A stretch of DNA of 48,907 nt from NCBI GenBank assembly GCA_947624175.1, contig CANQJD010000005.1, positions 1 through 48,907 of the forward strand, in the 5' to 3' direction. Below the pieces are notes generated by a model that did not search any database, had not been told where the DNA came from, and saw nothing but the letters and a program-made list of their open reading frames with translations. The translations under genes were made by a program, and so were the position numbers. This DNA comes from an uncultured Bacilli bacterium. GTDB lineage: Bacteria > Bacillota_I > Bacilli_A > RF39 > UBA660. This document shows, piece after piece, positions 45,383 to 48,907 of this stretch (position 1 is its first letter; each line of letters starts with the position of its first letter).

Positions 45383-46271
45383 ATTCTAAAACTTCCTCTA
45401 ATTTAGGAATAGAGTTTCTGCCCCCGACTCTTGTAACTGAGATAGCTGATGTGATATTAGCAAGTCGCATAGCTCTTTCTAATTCATAACCTTGACTTAT
45501 AAAATATAGTAAAGCCCCATGATAAATATCCCCGGCTCCTGTTGAATCAATCGCTTGCATTTTAATACTTGGAACTAATTTATAATCTTCATCTATCTTC
45601 GTGAAAGAACCATATTTTTCTAAAGTAATAATAACTTTACCTAGAAATTCTTTGTCTAACTTATCATAGATAGCCTTAACAGTATCAAGATTTTCATAAT
45701 CAAGAGGCATCTTCGTATAATCTCTGGCAAAGTCATTGGAACAAACTAAATAATCAACAATTCTTGCTAGTTTAACAGTTTTTGGATCACTTTTTCCAGC
45801 ATCAATCATGGAGATACTTTTACCTTTTTTATCCATGATTACTTTATAAGCAAGTTCATCTTCATCTCCATCAACTAAAATATAATCAAAATCATCTGGA
45901 ATTTCTTTAATCTCTTTAAAAGAAGTATCAATATCTTTAGAAGTAATAATTGTTCTTGAACCATTACTTTTATTAGCAATTATATAACTTGAAGTTGTAT
46001 TTTTTAAAGGATTAGTTTCTAAATAGGTTATATCAACTCCAACCCTTTTAAATTCTTCTTTAATTTTACCTCCATAAAAGTCATCCCCAACGATGCCTGA
46101 AAAACTAACTGGTACCTTCCATGAAGCTAGTAAGTAGGCAGCTGTTGCAGCTGGTCCTCCTCCACATTCAACTTTCTTCTCTTTTAATCTTACTTTCTTA
46201 TTTTCAACTGGAAAACTATCCATTGGTAAAGTAATATCATAAGCAGCATGTCCTAAACAAAGTATTTTCAT
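45372..46271 (-). CDS. PfkB-family carbohydrate kinase
   Basis: GGGPAATAAYLLASW, DSTGAGDIYHGALLYF. Confidence 0.93.
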   Translation of the reverse strand: MKILCLGHAAYDITLPMDSFPVENKKVRLKEKKVECGGGPAATAAYLLASWKVPVSFSGIVGDDFYGGKIKEEFKRVGVDITYLETNPLKNTTSSYIIANKSNGSRTIITSKDIDTSFKEIKEIPDDFDYILVDGDEDELAYKVIMDKKGKSISMIDAGKSDPKTVKLARIVDYLVCSNDFARDYTKMPLDYENLDTVKAIYDKLDKEFLGKVIITLEKYGSFTKIDEDYKLVPSIKMQAIDSTGAGDIYHGALLYFISQGYELERAMRLANITSAISVTRVGGRNSIPKLEEVLEYDK

Positions 46272-46272
46272 T

Positions 46273-46713
46273 CTAATTCTCCTTTTCTAACATTATCGTA
46301 ATTGGTCCATCATTAACTAAACTAACTTCCATCTCCGCTCCAAAGATTCCAGTTTCAACATGAATTAATTTACCTAACTTTTCATTAAATAAATCATATA
46401 GTTTAGTTGCTTCTTCGCCATTTAAAGCCTTAATGTAACTTGGTCTATTTCCTTTTTTAGTATCAGCATATAAAGTAAATTGAGATATTGATAAAATACT
46501 TCCCTTTATATCTAAAATACTTTTATTCATAACTCCATCTTCATCATCCATAATTCTTAGATTAACAATTTTATTAACCATATAATCAATTACTTTAAGG
46601 TCATCACCACTTGTAAATGATACTAAAATCATAAACCCATATCCTGATTTACCAACTACTTTACCATCTACTTTAACACTTGATTCCTTAACTCTTTGAA
46701 CAATAACTCTCAT
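46273..46713 (-). CDS. dtd: D-aminoacyl-tRNA deacylase
   Basis: MRVIVQRVKESSVKVDGKVVGKSGYG, SILSISQFTLYADTKKGNRPSY, GAEMEVSLVNDGPITIML. Confidence 0.96.
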   Translation of the reverse strand: MRVIVQRVKESSVKVDGKVVGKSGYGFMILVSFTSGDDLKVIDYMVNKIVNLRIMDDEDGVMNKSILDIKGSILSISQFTLYADTKKGNRPSYIKALNGEEATKLYDLFNEKLGKLIHVETGIFGAEMEVSLVNDGPITIMLEKEN

Positions 46714-48809
46714 TTTATCACTCTTTCTATATCAACAATATAATCTAATTTCATTAAGTTTTTATAAATATTTGATAATTCCAAATTAGAACTTACTTTA
46801 AATGATAAAACATAATTATATTTTAAATCAACTACATTAGTTATAACATTATTAATAACTAAACCATTACTTGATAATTTATTAATAATATCCGTTAAAT
46901 TACTAGTATTCGAATTCGTATAAATTCTAATTTTCGTTAAATATTTATTCTTAATTTGCTTTTGCCATTTAACTTCTAGTAACCTATCAACATTTTTAAC
47001 ATTCGAGCATTCCTTCCTATGAATCGTAATTCCATTATTCTTGGTAATAAAACCGGTTATCTCATCACCTGGTATCGGAGTACAACATGATGCAATATTT
47101 ACTTTAATATTATCAATTCCTGAAACTTTAATATCCGTATTATTCCGTACCTTTTCTTCATGCTCCTGAACTCTTATAACTTCATGAGGGTAAATAATAT
47201 CAACAATCGTTTTAGGTACAAATTTATTATTACCAAGATTTAAAAACAATTCATTTACATCTTTACATTTTAATTCTTTTAAAATCTTTTTTAAATTATC
47301 ATCACTTAATAATTCTTTTTTAGAGATATGTTTTTTCCTTAAATATTTATCTAAAGAATCTTCGCCATATTTAATAATTTCTTCTTTTCTCTCTTTTTGA
47401 AAATAAGCTTTAATTTTATTTTTCGTTTGATTAAGTTTAGCAATTTTTAACCAAGATAATTTGGGTCCCGTTGAAGATTTACTAGTATTAATCTTAACAA
47501 CATCATTATCTTCTAAGACATAATTTAAAGGCACAATTTTATTATTAACAACCGCCCCTATCATCTCTTCTCCTACTTTAGTATGAACTTTATAAGCAAA
47601 ATCAATAGGTGTTGCTCCATAAGGAAGTTCAAAGACATCTCCTTTAGGTGTAAAAACATAGATATTTCCATGCATCTTTGTATCTTGCATTTCAAGCATT
47701 ATATTGTTAGTATCAACTTTATTTTGATAATTATCAATTACGGTTTTAAAGAACTCTAACTTCTTATCAGTTGATGATAAGTTATCAGCTTTTCTGTTTT
47801 CTTTATATGACCAATGAGCCGCCAATCCATTTTCAGCCACTTCATTCATTTCATAAGTTCGAATTTGAATTTCAAACAAAGTATTATCAATACCAAAAAC
47901 AGTTGTATGTAAAGATTGATAACCATTACTTTTAGGCATTGCAATAAAATCTTTAAATCGTTTAGGAATCGGTTTAAACTTTGAATGAATAAGTCCTAAA
48001 ACTAAATAACAAGTTGATTCATCATTAACCATAATTCTTAAAGCAAATAAATCATAGATATCATTAAACTTTCTTCCTTTATCAAGTTTATTATAAATAC
48101 TATAAATACTTTTACTTCTTCCTTTTATTTCATAATTAATAGAATGACTATCTAAAATCTCTTTAACAGCATTAGTCATCTTATTAATTAAATCATCTCT
48201 TTCTTTTTTCTTACTATTAAGTTTTTCAACAATATCATGATAAACATCTGGTTTTAATACTTTTAAAGATAAGTCTTCTAACTCACTTTTTAATTTATAA
48301 ATACCTAAATGATGGGCAATAGGAGCTACGATTTCTAAAGATTCTTTGGCAATTTTTTTAGCCTCTTCTCGTTTTTTATTTTTAATATTCCGCATTAAAG
48401 TAACTCGACTAGCTAAATTAATCATGATAACTCGAACATCTTCAGTCATTCCCACGATTATCTTTTTATAGTATTCAATTAAGTATTCATTTTCCGTTGA
48501 ATAAATTATTTTATCAAGTTTGTAAGCACCAGTTACTATCCTTACTATTTCAACCGGGAATTCTTCCAACAAATCTTTTTCTATAACTTTCCCTTCTGTT
48601 AAAAGTTTATAAAGTAAACTTGCTGTAATTGTTTCAATATCTGCATAAACCGTTGTTAAAATAATACTTGTTTCTAGTATTTCTTTAGTATCAGTAATAT
48701 AATTACTTAAATAGTTATAGGCTTTTAAAACTAAACTAGTATCAGCCTTTTCAAGATATTTATTAATATTTAAAATTAAATTTTCAATTGCATATGTATT
48801 TTCTTCCAT
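46710..48809 (-). CDS. rel: Bifunctional (p)ppGpp synthetase/hydrolase RelA/SpoT
   Basis: HD-like domain remnant, YEIKGRSKSIYSIYNKL, YDLFALRIMV, PKSNGYQSLHTTV, TGS domain VFTPKGDVFELPYGATPIDFAY, ACT. Confidence 0.95.
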   Translation of the reverse strand: MEENTYAIENLILNINKYLEKADTSLVLKAYNYLSNYITDTKEILETSIILTTVYADIETITASLLYKLLTEGKVIEKDLLEEFPVEIVRIVTGAYKLDKIIYSTENEYLIEYYKKIIVGMTEDVRVIMINLASRVTLMRNIKNKKREEAKKIAKESLEIVAPIAHHLGIYKLKSELEDLSLKVLKPDVYHDIVEKLNSKKKERDDLINKMTNAVKEILDSHSINYEIKGRSKSIYSIYNKLDKGRKFNDIYDLFALRIMVNDESTCYLVLGLIHSKFKPIPKRFKDFIAMPKSNGYQSLHTTVFGIDNTLFEIQIRTYEMNEVAENGLAAHWSYKENRKADNLSSTDKKLEFFKTVIDNYQNKVDTNNIMLEMQDTKMHGNIYVFTPKGDVFELPYGATPIDFAYKVHTKVGEEMIGAVVNNKIVPLNYVLEDNDVVKINTSKSSTGPKLSWLKIAKLNQTKNKIKAYFQKERKEEIIKYGEDSLDKYLRKKHISKKELLSDDNLKKILKELKCKDVNELFLNLGNNKFVPKTIVDIIYPHEVIRVQEHEEKVRNNTDIKVSGIDNIKVNIASCCTPIPGDEITGFITKNNGITIHRKECSNVKNVDRLLEVKWQKQIKNKYLTKIRIYTNSNTSNLTDIINKLSSNGLVINNVITNVVDLKYNYVLSFKVSSNLELSNIYKNLMKLDYIVDIERVIK

Positions 48810-48907
48810 AATATCTCCTATTGAATTTATTGGTATTGTAAAAAGTTTATCTCTTTACATAACCATAATTTCTTTATATTTCAATGATTTAAGTATATAT
48901 TTATCTA

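Noticed and set aside
45421-45425. C5 run in the PfkB-kinase gene as another phase-variable tract
   Set aside because: Only five bases, in frame, in a housekeeping gene; too short for frequent slippage.

Overview
This is a low-GC window, probably from a Firmicutes/Bacilli-type or Mollicutes-related gut bacterium. Taxonomy is inferred from gene content only. Almost every gene is on the minus strand. Reading in the direction of transcription (right to left), the window contains: (i) housekeeping genes (RelA/SpoT, Dtd, PfkB kinase, Smr protein, Gmk); (ii) an EndA-like secreted nuclease, a SigK-like sigma factor and an Hsp20 gene, with two unexplained structured-RNA candidates between these genes; (iii) a T4SS-like operon (VirB6-like, PrgI, VirB4, C39-peptidase protein, lipoprotein, VirD4) with no relaxase or integrase in view; (iv) an Rpn/PD-(D/E)XK gene, a cadherin-like surface protein, an FtsW/RodA protein and an AlbA_2 regulator preceded by TTCGAACCA iterons; (v) a ~23 kb capsule locus (CpsC/D/B, dehydratase, sugar transferase, GTs, Wzy, Wzx, CapA, LicD, Ugd, epimerase, MBOAT, SGNH). 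The observations I rate highest are: a G8 homopolymer that puts the upstream ATG of the SGNH/DltD-like capsule gene out of frame (candidate phase variation); an HpcH-aldolase/DAPDC-type decarboxylase fusion next to a class IV aminotransferase in the capsule locus (candidate amine-substituent pathway); a ~460-nt chain-of-hairpins RNA candidate with a consensus promoter; a second ~240-nt RNA candidate; and the operator-like iterons. No searches or folding programs were run. All family calls come from motif recognition.
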